Below, piece after piece: positions 22,842-34,635 of a stretch of 64,000 nucleotides of DNA. The notes beneath the pieces are model-generated. The model saw nothing but the letters and a program-made list of their open reading frames with translations, did not search any database and was not told the origin of the DNA. The stretch is from Mycteria americana. Its lineage: Eukaryota > Chordata > Aves > Ciconiiformes > Ciconiidae. The stretch is from positions 7,190,770 through 7,254,769 of the forward strand of contig NW_027445436.1 in the NCBI RefSeq assembly GCF_035582795.1. Direction: 5' to 3'. How positions within the stretch are numbered: position 1 is the first letter of the stretch; each line of letters begins with the position of its first letter. A program made the translations under genes and the position numbers.

Positions 22842-24256
22842 TGTACTGGGTCAGGCTGGGATAGAGTTAATTTTCCTCAAAGCAGCTGGTATGGTGTTGT
22901 GTTTTGGATTTGTGATTAAAATAGTGTTGATAACACAGGGATGTTTTCACTATTGCTGAACAGTGCTTGCACAGCATCAAGGCCTTCTCTGTTTCTTGCT
23001 CTGCCCCCTAAGAGAGTAGGCTAGGGGTGGCAAGAGGCTGGGAGGGGACACAGTTGGGGCAGCTGACCCGAATTGACTGAAGGGATATTCCATACCATAT
23101 GACATCATGCTGAACAATAAAAGCTCAGGGAAAGGAGAAGGAAGCAGGGAATGTTCATGGCTATGGCACTTGTCTTCCTAAGTAACTGTTGCACGTGCTG
23201 AGGCCCTGCTTTCCAGGAAGTGGCTAAACATCTGCCTGCCAATGGGAAGTAGTGAATAAATTACTTATTTTGCTTTATTTGTGTGCACAGCTTTTGCTTT
23301 CCTTATTAAATTGTCTTTATGAGTTTTGAGTTTGTCTTTATGTCTTTATGAGAAAACTATGAGTTTTCTCACCTTTGCTCTTCCGATTCTCTCCCCCATC
23401 ACACTGTGGGGGGAGTGAGTTGGCTTTGGTGCCCAATAACTCAACACAGTATGCTGCCTCTCCCGTCCTGAGTGACCACCATAACAGATGGAGCCCAAGT
23501 CATGGACTAGAATGAACTTGATGGACATTTGATGGATGTGGCCCATAGACTAAGGGAATGATATCTATATATATGTCAAAGGACAGGAAGGGATGTGGTG
23601 GTTAATGAGGATGTATTGGATAGTGTAGGACCTAAGCATGACAGAAATGGTATGGAATAAGGGGTGGAGATTGTACTGGATCTGGCTGGGATGGAGTTAA
23701 TTTTCTTCATAGCAGCCTGTATGGTGCTGTATTTTGGATTTGTGACTAAAACAGTGTTGATAACACACCAGTGTTTTGGCTGTTGCTGAACGTTGCTAGC
23801 ACAGCGTCAAGGCTCTCTTTTTTCCCCCACTCTGCCCCCCTGCCCCAGTGAATAGGTTAAGGGTGGGCAAGAAGTTGGGAGGGGACACAGCTGAGACAGC
23901 TGACCTGAATTGACCAAAGGGATATCCCATACCATATGACGTCATGCTGAACAATAAAAGCTCGAGGAAAGGAGGAGGAAGTGGGGAAGTTCGTGGTTAT
24001 AGCGTTTGTCTTCCCAAGTAACTGCTACATGTGCTGAGGCCCTGCTTCCCAGGAAGTGGCTGGACATCTGCTCACTGATGGGAAGTAGTGAATAAATTCC
24101 TCATTTTTGCCTTGCTCGTGTGCACAGCTTTTGCTTCACCTATTAATTTGTGGCTCAAGATAAACACCATTTTTTTTCTTGCTTTTGCGCTTCTGATTCT
24201 CTCCCTCATCCTGCTGGTGGGGAGTGAGCAAGCAACCGGGTGGGTGCTTAGTTGAT
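22842..24256 (+). mobile_element. Miniature ERVL-like element with two LTRs and almost no interior
   Basis: A 5' LTR (22,842 to about 23,425, U5 end deleted), a ~240-bp interior (about 23,430-23,671) and a 3' LTR (23,672 to about 24,256, 3' end degraded). A PBS-like TTTGGTGCCCA is fused directly to sequence near the 3' end of the internal region, so gag and pol are gone. The interior matches 19,270-19,509. The polypurine tract AATAAGGGGTGGAGA precedes the 3' LTR. The 3' LTR contains a perfect CRE palindrome TGACGTCA at 23,937-23,944. Confidence 0.85.
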
Positions 24257-24435
24257 GACCATATTTGGAGCCTTGTGGAACGCATTGTGTTCGAGGAGTT
24301 AGTGATCTTAACCAGGTCACATCTGTTCTATTGGACCTCATACTTATGGCTTGAGAAGCCCATATATTATTAATATAATCTGTAACTTATAATATCTTTG
24401 GGAAAGATAAACTGTATGTGGAAAAAGGGGTAGAA
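24257..24435 (+). other. Short segment ending in a polypurine-tract-like run
   Basis: The last bases, GAAAAAGGGGTAGAA, sit directly against an H-type LTR start and look like a polypurine tract. This suggests the tail of a retroviral interior, but no coding remnant is recognised. Confidence 0.4.
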
Positions 24436-25618
24436 TGTAGTGATCCTGACCAGGAGACCACTGTACATCAAGGAGTTAGTGATCCACATAACAGTTAACT
24501 TGAGTAGGCCCAGGCCTGTGCTGTGCTGCGCTATGCTGCACGTACAGCTTGGCCTTTAGGTCTCTCATGCTGCACGAATCCCTTTCCTGCAGGATAAACT
24601 CAGCCAGCTCATTGTAACAGAGGAGCCTGCAGGCAGCTCCCACTTGGTACCAGTGATTATGCCATGTGCATATCTTGCCTTTATCTAAAAGCGCAGCAAG
24701 AAGGTCTCATGCGAACATCCTTTATGAATAGAGTTGTTTTCTTATAAGAAAAACATATAACAGCTTGAATGACTGTCATGGTTTAACGTGGCAGGCAGCT
24801 AAACACCATACAGCCGTTCGTTCACTCCCCCGCCCCAGTGGGATGGGGGAGAGAATCAGAAAAAAGGTAAAACTCGTGGGTTGAGATAAAGTCAATTTAA
24901 TAGGACAGAAAAGGAAGGTAAAATAATAATAATGGTAAAAGAATATACAAAACAAGTGATGCACAGTGCAATTGCTCACCACCTGCTGACCGATGCCCAG
25001 CCAGTTCCAGAGCAGCAGCTGCACCCCCCCAGCCAACTCCCCCCCAGTTTTTATTGTTCAGCATGACATCATATAGTATGGAATAGCCCTTTGGCCAGTT
25101 TGGGTCAGCTGTCCTGGCCGTGTCCCCTCCCAGCTTCTTGTGCACCTCCAGCTTCCTCGCTGGCAGGGCAGTATGAGAAGCTGAAAAGTCCTTGACTAGT
25201 GTAAGCACTGCTCAGCAACAACTAAAACATCAGTGTGTTATCAACATTATTCTCATACTAAATCCAAAATACAGCACTATACCAGCTACTAGGAAGAAAA
25301 TGAACTCTCCCAGCCGAAACTAGGAGAATGACCAAAAAGGAGGAGCTTCTCTTCATGGACAGAATCTGCACATCATGCTGTGGGGAAATCCATACAGGGT
25401 CCATCCAATGCTGCATGAATGCAGGGTTCCCAGCATCTGAAGGGACATGAGATTTACTGTCTATCTATATTCCTCTTTTTATTCTGTCTTATTAAAACGG
25501 CTATTTTATTAAGCCATTTGTTGCTGGGCCTTTCTTACTGAGATCCAGAAAGAACCCTGCACCATCTCTCTCAGTCTCTCACCTCACACCCCCACCCCGC
25601 ACCCCCCAGTGCAGAACA
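24436..25618 (+). repeat. H-type LTR split by an ERVL-like LTR
   Basis: It starts TGTAGTGATCCTGACC and ends GTGCAGAACA. It shares GGAGTTAGTGATCCACATAA, the GCTGTGCTG-rich segment, CTTGCCTTTATCTAAAAG and the TTCTTACTGAGATCCAGAAA segment with 43,220-44,954 and 45,619-46,199. Without the insert it is about 625 bp. No target duplication is evident. Confidence 0.8.
24774..25327 (-). repeat. ERVL-like solo LTR inserted in the H-type LTR, TSD ATGAC
   Basis: On the plus strand it begins TGTCATGGTTTAACG and ends GCCGAAACTAGGAGA; the flanks are ATGAC at 24,769-24,773 and at 25,328-25,332. It carries the family's ATTAAATTGAC and CATGACATCATATAG segments. It is younger than its host LTR. Confidence 0.9.
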
Positions 25619-26529
25619 CTGGCCAGGGACAACCCACCACACATCTAAAGCTTTTGTAGTTGAAAATAAAGATTTTGCTTGTCTTGGGAGCTAGATCAAG
25701 CTGTAGACCAAGTAAAACTTATTCAAGGATTATTGGAGTCCAAAGTTAGAAAAAAAAAATCTTCCCAATGATAAATTTGGACTAAGGTTGGGTAATTAGA
25801 GCACAGTAATTTAATCTTGCTTAATCTTCCTCATGCATTTGGTGGGGGGTGGGTGGGAATAACTTCATCATACTGTTCCTAGTACTCTCATGTGGGGTTT
25901 AGAGCTGTCTGACTGAGATAAGCTTTGCATTAATATCAACTGCATTTCTTGGGACAGCAGCTTCTGTAGTAGACTTTTACTAACTATAGCTTAATGCACA
26001 CTAAAAACAAAGTGACAGTGTAACTTAAGAATATCTATGTGGAAGAATAATAATAAATTGTATTGGGGGAAGGGGAACCTTTTAAGAATAGAACTGTTAC
26101 CGTAAGAAAACAAAGTTTGAAATACAGAAATTGCCTTTGATTATCACTATGTCTTAATTTTAGTTTGGATGCTTTTACTGTGTAAGGATGAATTTTCATT
26201 ACAGGCAGTGAAAATTACACTTCATATTTTTAAAAATACTTAGGTAATACAAAATCATGTTAGGGAAGCTTTTATTACTCTGGAGAACTTTGGTCTGAGA
26301 CAGTCATTCCTAGCAAGCCAGCTTTCTGTAGAGAATAAAAAGCAAGAACCAGAGTTTCCTTTTTATAGTTTTGATGGATTTTCTGTGCCCCTCCACTTCT
26401 GTAAAATGAGAAGTGTTTTGCACAGGAGAAAGGAAAAAAAATTAATGGGATATTATAGTGGTGTTCTGGGAACACTTACTAATAACGTGGCATTCAGACT
26501 TATCTGCATTTGAATTTGTGCTTTGTGAA
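25619..26529. other. Unique AT-rich DNA
   Basis: No gene or repeat recognised. The run ending ACAACCCACCACA just after the H-type LTR (25,630-25,642) resembles LTR termini of the K/G families but is not embedded in one. Confidence 0.5.
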
Positions 26530-26689
26530 TGACACCCTGCCCCTTGACAATATCAGCAGTATAGACAGACTGCCAACACCCTGCCCTTGACCAGTATCCG
26601 CAGGGTAGACACACTGCCAACACAGTCTGTCTGAAATACCAGCTGAAATTATCAGTCTGTGTGGTGCCATTGAATGGGTGGGATAAGCT

Positions 26690-27439
26690 AAGCAAGGGAC
26701 CGAGAGGGACAAGCATAAGCTAGCCCCCTTGGCCCAGTGGGCCCTCGAGGCCCAGAGCAATTGTCCCAGTACAACAGCCGAAGTTAGGGCCACTATCTAC
26801 CAGGACGATGATAAGGATGATAATTGGGACAGGGACAAAAATGGCCCTGGACCAGACCCCGACCCCCTTCCTGACCCTACAGGGGAAGACACCCCTGCCC
26901 TTCCTCCACCTGCCTTGAGCACTCGCGGGGTGCAAGCCTATACCAGGGAACAGTTCTGCTCCCTGGGTGACCAGTTTCATAAAAAGCCAGGAGAAGGCTG
27001 GGTGGAGTGGTTTGGGAGGCTCTGGCGCACTGAGGCAGCTCTAACTCACCTCAGTGATGGGGACCGTGGGACACAGGGGCTCTGCTTACCCTGGCTGCAG
27101 GGGTGGGTGCTGTGGCAATGGCTCCTGTGCCCCACGGTCAGATGCAGAGGAATCCTCACCTGGGCAGAGGATGGGGCACCTCCGCTGGCCAGACAGAGAG
27201 GGGCTGCCTTTGGCGGTTCCTGCTGGAAAGGGGGTTTATCCACCCCCCAACAAATTGATAAATTGCCAAACAATGTCTTTGTACAGCTTCTGAATGGCCA
27301 TCAGCAGGTGGGCCCTGCCCCCCTCTGCTTCCCTGTGAGCCTTGCAGTGCCTCACCTTCAGCCCCTCCTTCCTCTCTCTAAGGTGCTGCCTGAGAACTGG
27401 TGGGTGGGGGTCCACCACCAGATGGAGATCCCCTCCTAG
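26690..27439 (+). pseudogene. gag-like remnant of a gamma-type ERV
   Basis: The frame has a proline- and aspartate-rich linker (DPDPLPDPTGEDTPALPPP, residues about 45-63) followed by ALSTRGVQAYTREQFCSLGD and KKPGEGWVEWFGRLWRTEA, the layout of a matrix/linker to capsid start. The second half (after about 27,060) no longer reads as capsid and the overlapping frame 27,054-27,293 carries part of it, indicating a frameshift near 27,050-27,060. Assignment to gag is inference from layout and from the protease fragment just downstream. Confidence 0.55.
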
Positions 27440-27499
27440 TTCTGTTTCCTGGCAGACCTTTTTGCGTACCCTATGTCCTAGCCCCGATTAGAAGTTGTC

Positions 27500-27691
27500 A
27501 TGAATGACCAGCACTCAGTCACCTTTGTTGTGGACACCAGGGCCCAAATCTTGTCGTTGGATCCACAGACTGCCCCTTTGGGCTGTCCTAGAAGTGATTT
27601 TGTATTTCAGGAAGTGATAATATCCACGATGAGCCCAGAGCCACTGACTCAGCCCAACTATTGGACCACCCTGGATGAACGGACTGATCTG
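27500..27691 (+). pseudogene. Retroviral aspartic protease fragment, active-site glycine lost
   Basis: The segment HSVTFVVDTRAQILSLD fits the start of a retroviral protease, where the active site is D-T/S-G. Here the glycine codon reads AGG (arginine), which would abolish catalysis. The fragment stops at the LTR insertion at 27,692; beyond the LTR the sequence is env-side, so the rest of protease and all of pol were lost earlier. Confidence 0.6.
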
Positions 27692-28094
27692 TGTACTGGT
27701 TTTGGCTGGGCTAGAGTTAATTTTCTTCATAGCAGCTCATATGGTGCTGTTTTGGATTTGTGACCAAAACAGTGTTGATAACATAGGGATGTTTTAGTTA
27801 TTGCTGAACAGTGCTTGTACAGCATCAAGGCCTATTCTGCTTCTCACACTGTCCCGCCAGTGAGCAGGCTGAGGTGCACAAGAAGCTGGGGGAAGGAGGA
27901 GGGGAGGGGGATGTTCAGCGTTATAACATTTGTCTTCCCAAGTACCTGTTAACACGTGATGAAGCCCTGCTTTCCTGGAAATGGCTAAACATCTGCCCAT
28001 CAATGAGAAGCAGTGAATGAATTCCTTATTTTGCTTTGCTTGCATGCACAGCTTTTGCTTTACCTATTAAACTGTCTTTATCTCAACCACAACA
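27692..28094 (+). repeat. ERVL-like solo LTR with internal deletions, TSD ATCTG
   Basis: It starts TGTACTGGTTTTGGC and ends CTCAACCACAACA. ATCTG flanks it at 27,687-27,691 and 28,095-28,099. The U5 is nearly gone: TTATCTCAACC jumps to the terminal CACAACA. Confidence 0.9.
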
Positions 28095-29430
28095 ATCTGG
28101 AAAAATCCTCCTGCTATATTGCTGTTTATTGTAGTTGTTTTACCTGTACTACTGTCGGTTATTCCGAGCAAGCCCCTCTTTGAATATGCTGTGGATACTG
28201 TTCTTAGGGACAGTCCACCAGGGCCTTGCTGGGTGGGATCCTAACTTGTTAATTCTCACATCTCAGGCGCTGGCAAATGTCAGAAAGGGAACTAATTGTT
28301 GGATTTGTACACAGCATCCTGCATCTGGGCACCAAGGAGTTCCCGTGGTGGGAACGCTGGTATTGGTGGAATTGTGGGGCCATGCACCTAAAATTTTTGT
28401 CAGATATTACTCTATTCGGGCTAATCTCTCAACCACCGACTACCCACTGCCGCCTTGGTAAAGAACGGATCAGAATTCTATGTCCTCCAGAACTTTACGG
28501 GCTATAATCCATCCCGTGATCAACTACAGACCATGCGGCGGGGTCCATCCTACACCACGCAAACCTACCATGCCGATATTGACAATTGCCAGAAAGACAC
28601 CACTCACTGCCGTGTTCTTAGCACTATAGGTGCCCCCGGCCTATACTGGCTATGCAGCAGCTGTGCCATGAAAACCCTCCCATGGAGCGAGAGGGGGCCT
28701 GCACACCCGGACTTATAGTGCCTGGGATGCATGTTGAAGAAAACCTCTATGTGACCCATGTCCGCAATTACCCTGATGCCCTGTGACATCGGCGTGGTAT
28801 TAACCCTTTGGTAGAATGAGGATCCAGATTTCACCACTTTGCCTGGACCCTCCTTCCTTGGCTAGGGGTCTCTGAGCTGGAGAAAGCAATCATCAATCTC
28901 TCTGCTACCCTGGAAAATATAGAAAACGTAACAACAATGCCATCCAAGCACTGCAGCAAGAAGTTGCTCAAGTATCACAGACTACCGTTCAAAACCATCT
29001 AGCTTTAGAGTACTTGCTGGCCACGCAAGGTGGCATTTGCGCGTTAGTAAATACTACCTGCTGTGTCTACGTCAACCAAGATCTACACATTGAGACCAAC
29101 CCCAAGAAAATCCAGGAACAACTAAAGGCAACTGAAAATATTGATTGAGGAATTGGCGAATTGTGGTCATGGTTCCTCTTGGTTCCCAGATCTCAGGGTA
29201 GTTGTCAAAAGATTTTGGCTGTACTTTTTGTAATTATCTTGTTTATTGCCATTGTTTATGTTTTGTTTCGTATCAGTGGATGGGGTTGTAGATTGTGTTG
29301 TAAAGCATTTTCCCAGTCATGGTCAAGCCACTCCCTGACCCGGGTTGGGGCCGCTAGATATAAGCGGATGCTGGTTGTAATCTGTTTCGCAGCCTCTCTT
29401 GTAGCAATTGGGAAGATGCCATAGTAATCA
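28095..29430 (+). pseudogene. Gamma-type env remnant with surface and transmembrane parts
   Basis: Surface part: one frame (28,135-28,461) has the CWIC motif (28,296-28,307) typical of gammaretrovirus-like SU; a second (28,455-28,718) continues with cysteine-rich sequence. Transmembrane part: a CX6CC motif, CALVNTTCC, at 29,038-29,064, preceded by the LEYLLATQGG stretch that occupies the position of the so-called immunosuppressive segment; a membrane anchor, ILAVLFVIILFIAIVYVLF, near 29,212-29,268; then a cytoplasmic tail. Breaks: frameshifts around 28,450, stops near 28,717 and in 28,740-28,960, and a TGA at about 29,146-29,148 between CX6CC and the anchor. It cannot encode a working envelope. 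Confidence 0.75.
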
Positions 29431-29690
29431 CCTCCCGGATGCCTGCGCAACTGATACTTGATAGAGGTGATTCTATGGTACCCATCTCATGATGCACCAG
29501 CTTTCGACCTCAGACGTTATCAGTGCCTAGCGTGGAGAGCATATAGCTTTGACTATGTAATTTATACCCTGCAGGTGTCAGAACACCAACCTCACCTAGC
29601 TAATTATATAGCTAACGAACTGCCAAATAATACCCTAGCCTATAAGTCCATGTCAAGTGATGATTTGAGAGAATCAAGGGGTGGAAGCGA

Positions 29691-30677
29691 CACCCTGCCT
29701 CCTGACCAAGATCATCACGTAGGCAGGATGGCGCCCACATCATCCAAAATGATGTGTAGGACACGCTACTGCCATGTGAGGTATTATTCTCTCAAATCAC
29801 ACCATCATTGGTGGAGCTAAGGGGCGGTGCAACTCTTACCCGCATTCAAAAGGCATTTGCACGATTGGCTGTTGCTGTCAGATGACCCGGACATTAAGTG
29901 TCCATGATAGTCTGCCGGAGCCATGGCATCGCTTATGATCCTGTGTTTGCTATTGGTGATCAGGTGAGTCGCCATATGGGTGCGTTGATTGCTCATCTTT
30001 CTTACTGCCTCAGTAAAGTTTGCTTTATAACGTGTTGTCAGGTTCCATTACTGTTTGGACCACAGGAACTCAGGAGACTTCTTCAGCTTCAGATCCCAGG
30101 ACAGGAGAATGGAAAATGGCAATTATTGCACGTGGTAGAGAGAAAAGCTCAGGACTGAAATAGCAGGGTGATTGCAGTTCAGGGTTAAGTCACATTGCCA
30201 GAGCATTATGAGGGAAGCATAACAATGCTTACTGTCTTTGCGCCCAGCTCTAACCACTCTAAGTTATGAGCCTATGATAATATACATTGGACAAGGGGAA
30301 AAATACAGGCATCAGGGTAGATTAAAAAAATGAGGCAAACCTAGTTATCAACACTCATTTGCATATGCATTGCACACCAGGAAACCCTCCATAGGCGAAG
30401 GCAAGTATTTTATTGCACACTCAGATTTTGCCTTTGTATTCTCTATTGGTTCATCACATGCAAATATATGCATTCAGCTGCATGCAATTAGGTTTGGAAA
30501 TCATTCCTCTGGTTTCAAGGAAGAAAAAATGATGGACTAATAATCATCTCCCAAGCCTATTGTCAACAAATTTCAATTCATCACTGCTAATTTTGCTGAA
30601 ACCTGCTTTGGAATGTTACAACTAGGAATGATGTTATCCAATGCCAGGGTTTCACTGTGCAATACAAAGTATGTAGG
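29691..30677. other. Possible LTR remnant followed by unique DNA
   Basis: Directly after the polypurine-like run lies GCGACACCCTGCCTCCTGAC, which echoes the sequence at 26,529. A second copy long enough to define an LTR was not found. The rest has no recognised gene. Confidence 0.35.
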
Positions 30678-31281
30678 AATCACAGAATCACAGAATCACA
30701 GAATAGTATAGGTTGGAAAAGACCTTTAAGATCATCGAGTCCAACCATAAACCTAACACTGCCAAGACCACCACTACACCATGTCCCTAAGCGTCCATCC
30801 AAACATCCTTTAAATACCTCCAGGGATGGTGACTCAACCACTTCCCTGGGCAGCCTGTTCCAATGCTTGATAACCCTTTCAGTGAAGAAAAAATTCCTAA
30901 TATCCAGTCTAAACCTCCCCTGGCTCAACTTGAGGCCATTTCCTCTTGTCCTATCACTTGTTACCTGGGAGAAGAGACCGACCCCCACCTCTCTACAACC
31001 TCCTTTCAGGTAGTTGTAGAGAGCAATAAGGTCTCCCCTCAGCCTCCGCTTCTCCAGGCTAAACAACCCCAGTTCCCTCAGCCGCTCCTCATAAGACTTG
31101 TGCTCCAGACCCTTCACCAGCTTCATTGCCCTTCTCTGGACACGCTCCAGCAACTCAATGTCCTTCTTGTAGTGGGGGGCCCAAAACTGAACACAGTATT
31201 CGAGGTGTGGCCTCACCAGTGCCGAGTACAGGGGCACGATCACTTCCCTAGTCCTGCTGGCCACGCTATTTTTGATACAAA
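30678..31281 (-). mobile_element. CR1 LINE, 5'-truncated
   Basis: On the minus strand it carries the C-terminal ORF2 tail, for example [20 protein letters not shown] and [21 protein letters not shown], and the 3' UTR ending in octamer repeats at 30,678-30,704. The open frame continues past the element into a small TCACTGC-repeat at 31,283-31,330. Confidence 0.95.
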
Positions 31282-33106
31282 GAGTCACTGCTCTTTGTAG
31301 AGTCACTGCACTTTGGAGAGTCACTGCAGGTTGCTGGTACCTATGACTGACTCTGAAATGTACAGCTGAAAGGACTCTTATTCCAAGAATGATCTTTTTT
31401 TAGACTGTATTGAGTTGGGACTGATTTTGATGACCAGTTTCAGTCAAGAATCATAAAGTTATTGTACATTTAAGATTGTCAGTATTAGAATCATTCTCTC
31501 TCTCCCCCTCTCACCGTTCTTTCCCCTCCCTTTCTCTCTCATCATTTCACAGGACTGCAGGGTTACAGAAAGGTCTAATCAATTGTCAAACTCTCTTTTA
31601 TCTCTGAGAAGGTAGTAAAAACCCCTAACTTCCCTGCTGTACAGCAGTCTTCTGACTACACAGCACCCTTTTTCACATACAATGCTACCATGATTAATGA
31701 CCTCTCACCTCAGACCTTGCTAAAACCTGTTCTTTAAAGCAAGCTGGTGCACCACAGTGAAAGCAAAAGCAAGGTTGCACAAATTAATCTGTTCTCACAA
31801 CCTCCAGCATGTCAGCTGTCATTATAGATGTCATCTGAATGACTGGAAGATAGAGAAAAATGAATATTGCATCCTGTGACCTTTTGCCTCTAAGGACCAC
31901 TTTTCAACATTTTTGAAGGCATGATTAAGTTTTGATAACTGGGGAAGTCACTCTGAGCAGGCTGAAATAGAGATAATTTGAGTGAGGGTCTCACATCTCA
32001 GTGGAGAGCAGGGAACTTATTAGTGTGTGAATCGCACTCTGAAAGAGATGTAAAAGGGAGGCTGGTTTAATCAGAGGAGCTGCTGAGGTACAAGAATAGT
32101 CAGGGATAATTGCAGCCTAGGTAGAAATCGAAGGCTCAACAAGTAGCTTCTTCTGTCTGCTTGATTGGCAGCTGCTGACCTGATGTCCAAAACCTTTGAA
32201 CTCTTACAACAGTAATATCATTGTCAAAGCAATTTGCTTGCAGCTTTCTTTGACCAGTTATTTCATCTGTGGAGCTGGGACACCCAATTTGAAAGGGTAG
32301 TTTGCTCCTTTGCTGCAGTGGAAGCTGGGCAGAACAGCCTCATTATTTTTTATGACTTTACTTTTGAATCCTTTACCTACCCCCCACCCCCTTTCCAGTT
32401 CCTCTCTTCCCCAGCACACTCCACATATCACATACATACCCTGTTGTATGGATGAAGCATCAGATCAATTTAGCTGTTGATTGCAACAAGGGAAGCGGGG
32501 AAACCCCGAACTTTAAAACACCTTGGTTTCATTGCATGAATGGAACTTCCTTGATGCCTGAATTGGCAATGCCAGAGGACATGTGAAACACAATTATGTT
32601 TGGAGTTCCTTTCACTAGATTTAGAGGACTCAAAGACAGAGTATTCAAGCTCTTTAATGAGTGGTTGGAACAGCACCTCTTGTCATTAGAAAAGAAGGAT
32701 AATATACCTGTGACAGAGATAACTAACTAACATACTGCCATTCCCATTGCACGTTTCTATTTACTCAGCATACAGATGTAGCATTTTGCTTGTGCTAGCA
32801 AGAATTTTGTGACTGAAACTGATGTTTAGGGGAATAATAATAATAATCCCCTGAAGTTGTAGTAGCTGTTGAGGCAGATTTCATGTGTTGTGGTTTTTTT
32901 CTTTTAGGGAGGTAGGATAGCTGAAGAGAGAGCAAGAAGATAGAGCAGAAAGCTTGCTGTCTTATGCCAGCTGATAATGTGAATTAGTGTTGCTCTGTTT
33001 GGGTTTTTTTTTGCCTGGGGAAGACCACTTTCTCTTTTTAAACTGATCAGTCTCCCTGGGTCTAGTATTGTACCAAAGACCAGGATAGCTGATGTGACTG
33101 GGTTTT
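31282..33106. other. Unique DNA with short simple repeats
   Basis: Starts with three degenerate copies of AGAGTCACTGC (31,283-31,330). A pyrimidine-rich tract lies at 31,493-31,546. No gene recognised. Confidence 0.6.
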
Positions 33107-34635
33107 TGTAATGGTACGGGGAAAGAGAGAGTGTCTGCTACTTTAAGGGTATCTGGTCAAAAACCTTTTCAGTGCAAAGGGGATAATAAGAAAGGAAGCC
33201 ATAAACAAGAACATACAGAGACACAAACCTGACAGGCAAACATAACAAAGGCAAAGACTAGAAACAAACATCAGTCACACTAATTAATGGGCTATTAAGA
33301 AACTGCAGGAAAACCGGGACTTTGTAACTGATGAAAAGGATGAAAACCTGAGGGTCCAGGATGTTGGAGAGGGTTTGGTGGAACTATGCAAGCTTATGAA
33401 GGAATGAGCAGGGGAAGGGAATTGTAGAGGAACAAAAGACGGGGGGTAGACAGAAAGGGGTATAAAAGGGGCTGATTGCATGTAAAACAGGGCTGGTCAG
33501 TACACTTGTCTGACTGAGCCATGTGTCTGATCACCACAGTCTATCCTATCTTCTTATTAAATCGTTTAACTATCTACGTAATCTCACTCTCTATCCTATG
33601 TGTACGTGCGCTGCGAGGACTAAGGGCCAGCTACTGGCAAGACTAACATGAGTGGATTTGGGGCCAGCAACTGAAGTCAGACCAGGGGTATAGGCACCCT
33701 GGGCCTGTGGTGTCAGTAACTGGAGTGAGTGGGGGTCTCAGTGCCATCTGGAGCAGGTGAGGGTCTCTGCCACCAGCCACTGGGGTGGGAACAGCGTGTG
33801 TGTCTCAAAAAACAATTACTGAGAGGGACAAGCATGAGTGAGGTGATTGAGGGGGCTCAGCACCAGTGGCTGGAGTGGGACCGTGAGTCACAGGCCCATG
33901 TGCCCGGTGCCAGCTGTTGACGAGGGACTGAGTGTCTGTATCTTCCCCAAACTTGGTGTGCATGTGTGTGTGTGTGTAATTCACTAACAAACTTCAAGCT
34001 GGCCTAGCTGGCGAGTAGGAGGCCCTGGGTCTGGGCAGGGGTATCAGGTGGTCAGAGGGTCTGTGGTGGTAGTCAGGGGGGACCTGCGAGTGTAGACTAC
34101 CTGTGAGAAGAGTGTGTGAGTGTGTGCATGCTTGCTAGTGAGCATCAAGCTGGACTAGCCAGCGAATAGGAGACTTGTGAAGTGGATAAGATAGCAGGGG
34201 TATTGAACGGACAGGGGGGGTCGTGCTGGTTCTCGAGGAATCCGTGAATGTGCATGTGCTTCTGAATCTAGAGTGTCATGTGTGTGCTTTCACTAGCAAA
34301 CTTCTATCTCTACCAGCCGAAGATGAGGAAGGGGACTTGGCTGTCTGTGTTTATGTTTTATGTGAGTCCTATATGTAGGTGCTGTTGAAGGCGGCGCCTT
34401 GCTTGTGGCAGTCTGCGTAGCTGGCCGTGTCAGTGTCCTCTGTGTGTCTCTGGGATACGTGCTCAGCTTTGCTACTGGTTGAACCTCAAATGGGAAAGTA
34501 GCAGCCATGTCTCTCTGTCAGGGCAGAGGCCCCCAGGTCCCCAGGTACACAGGCCTGGGCTCCAATGGCCAGGCAGGAGTAATTCCTGAGCCTGAAACAG
34601 CGGGAGGTGGTGGCCACTCCTAACATCCCTTTAGA
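33107..34635 (+). repeat. F-family long LTR-like element, about 1.5 kb
   Basis: It begins TGTAATGGTACGGGG. A promoter-like GGGGTATAAAAGGGGC lies at 33,457-33,472 and an ATTAAA signal at about 33,556. Downstream come repeated phrases CCAGCTACTGG/CCAGCAACTG and AGCATCAAGCTGGACTAGCC units of about 125-130 bp. The end is probably near CACTCCTAACATCC. The TATA box, poly(A) signal and TG start suggest an LTR with an unusually long downstream part. It is not followed by a visible PBS. Retroviral class is unknown. Confidence 0.65.

Larger units (their letters stand above)
26530..29690 (+). mobile_element. Decayed gamma-type endogenous retrovirus (gag, protease, env remnants)
   Basis: A gag-like frame, a protease fragment and an env region follow each other on the plus strand. 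RT, RNase H and integrase are absent: once the LTR at 27,692-28,094 is discounted, the protease fragment abuts env-side sequence. Outer limits are uncertain because no LTR pair is identified; a polypurine-like AATCAAGGGGTGGAAG is at about 29,672-29,687. A short duplicated phrase, ACACCCTGCCCCTTGAC, lies at 26,529-26,545 and near 26,577. Confidence 0.7.
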
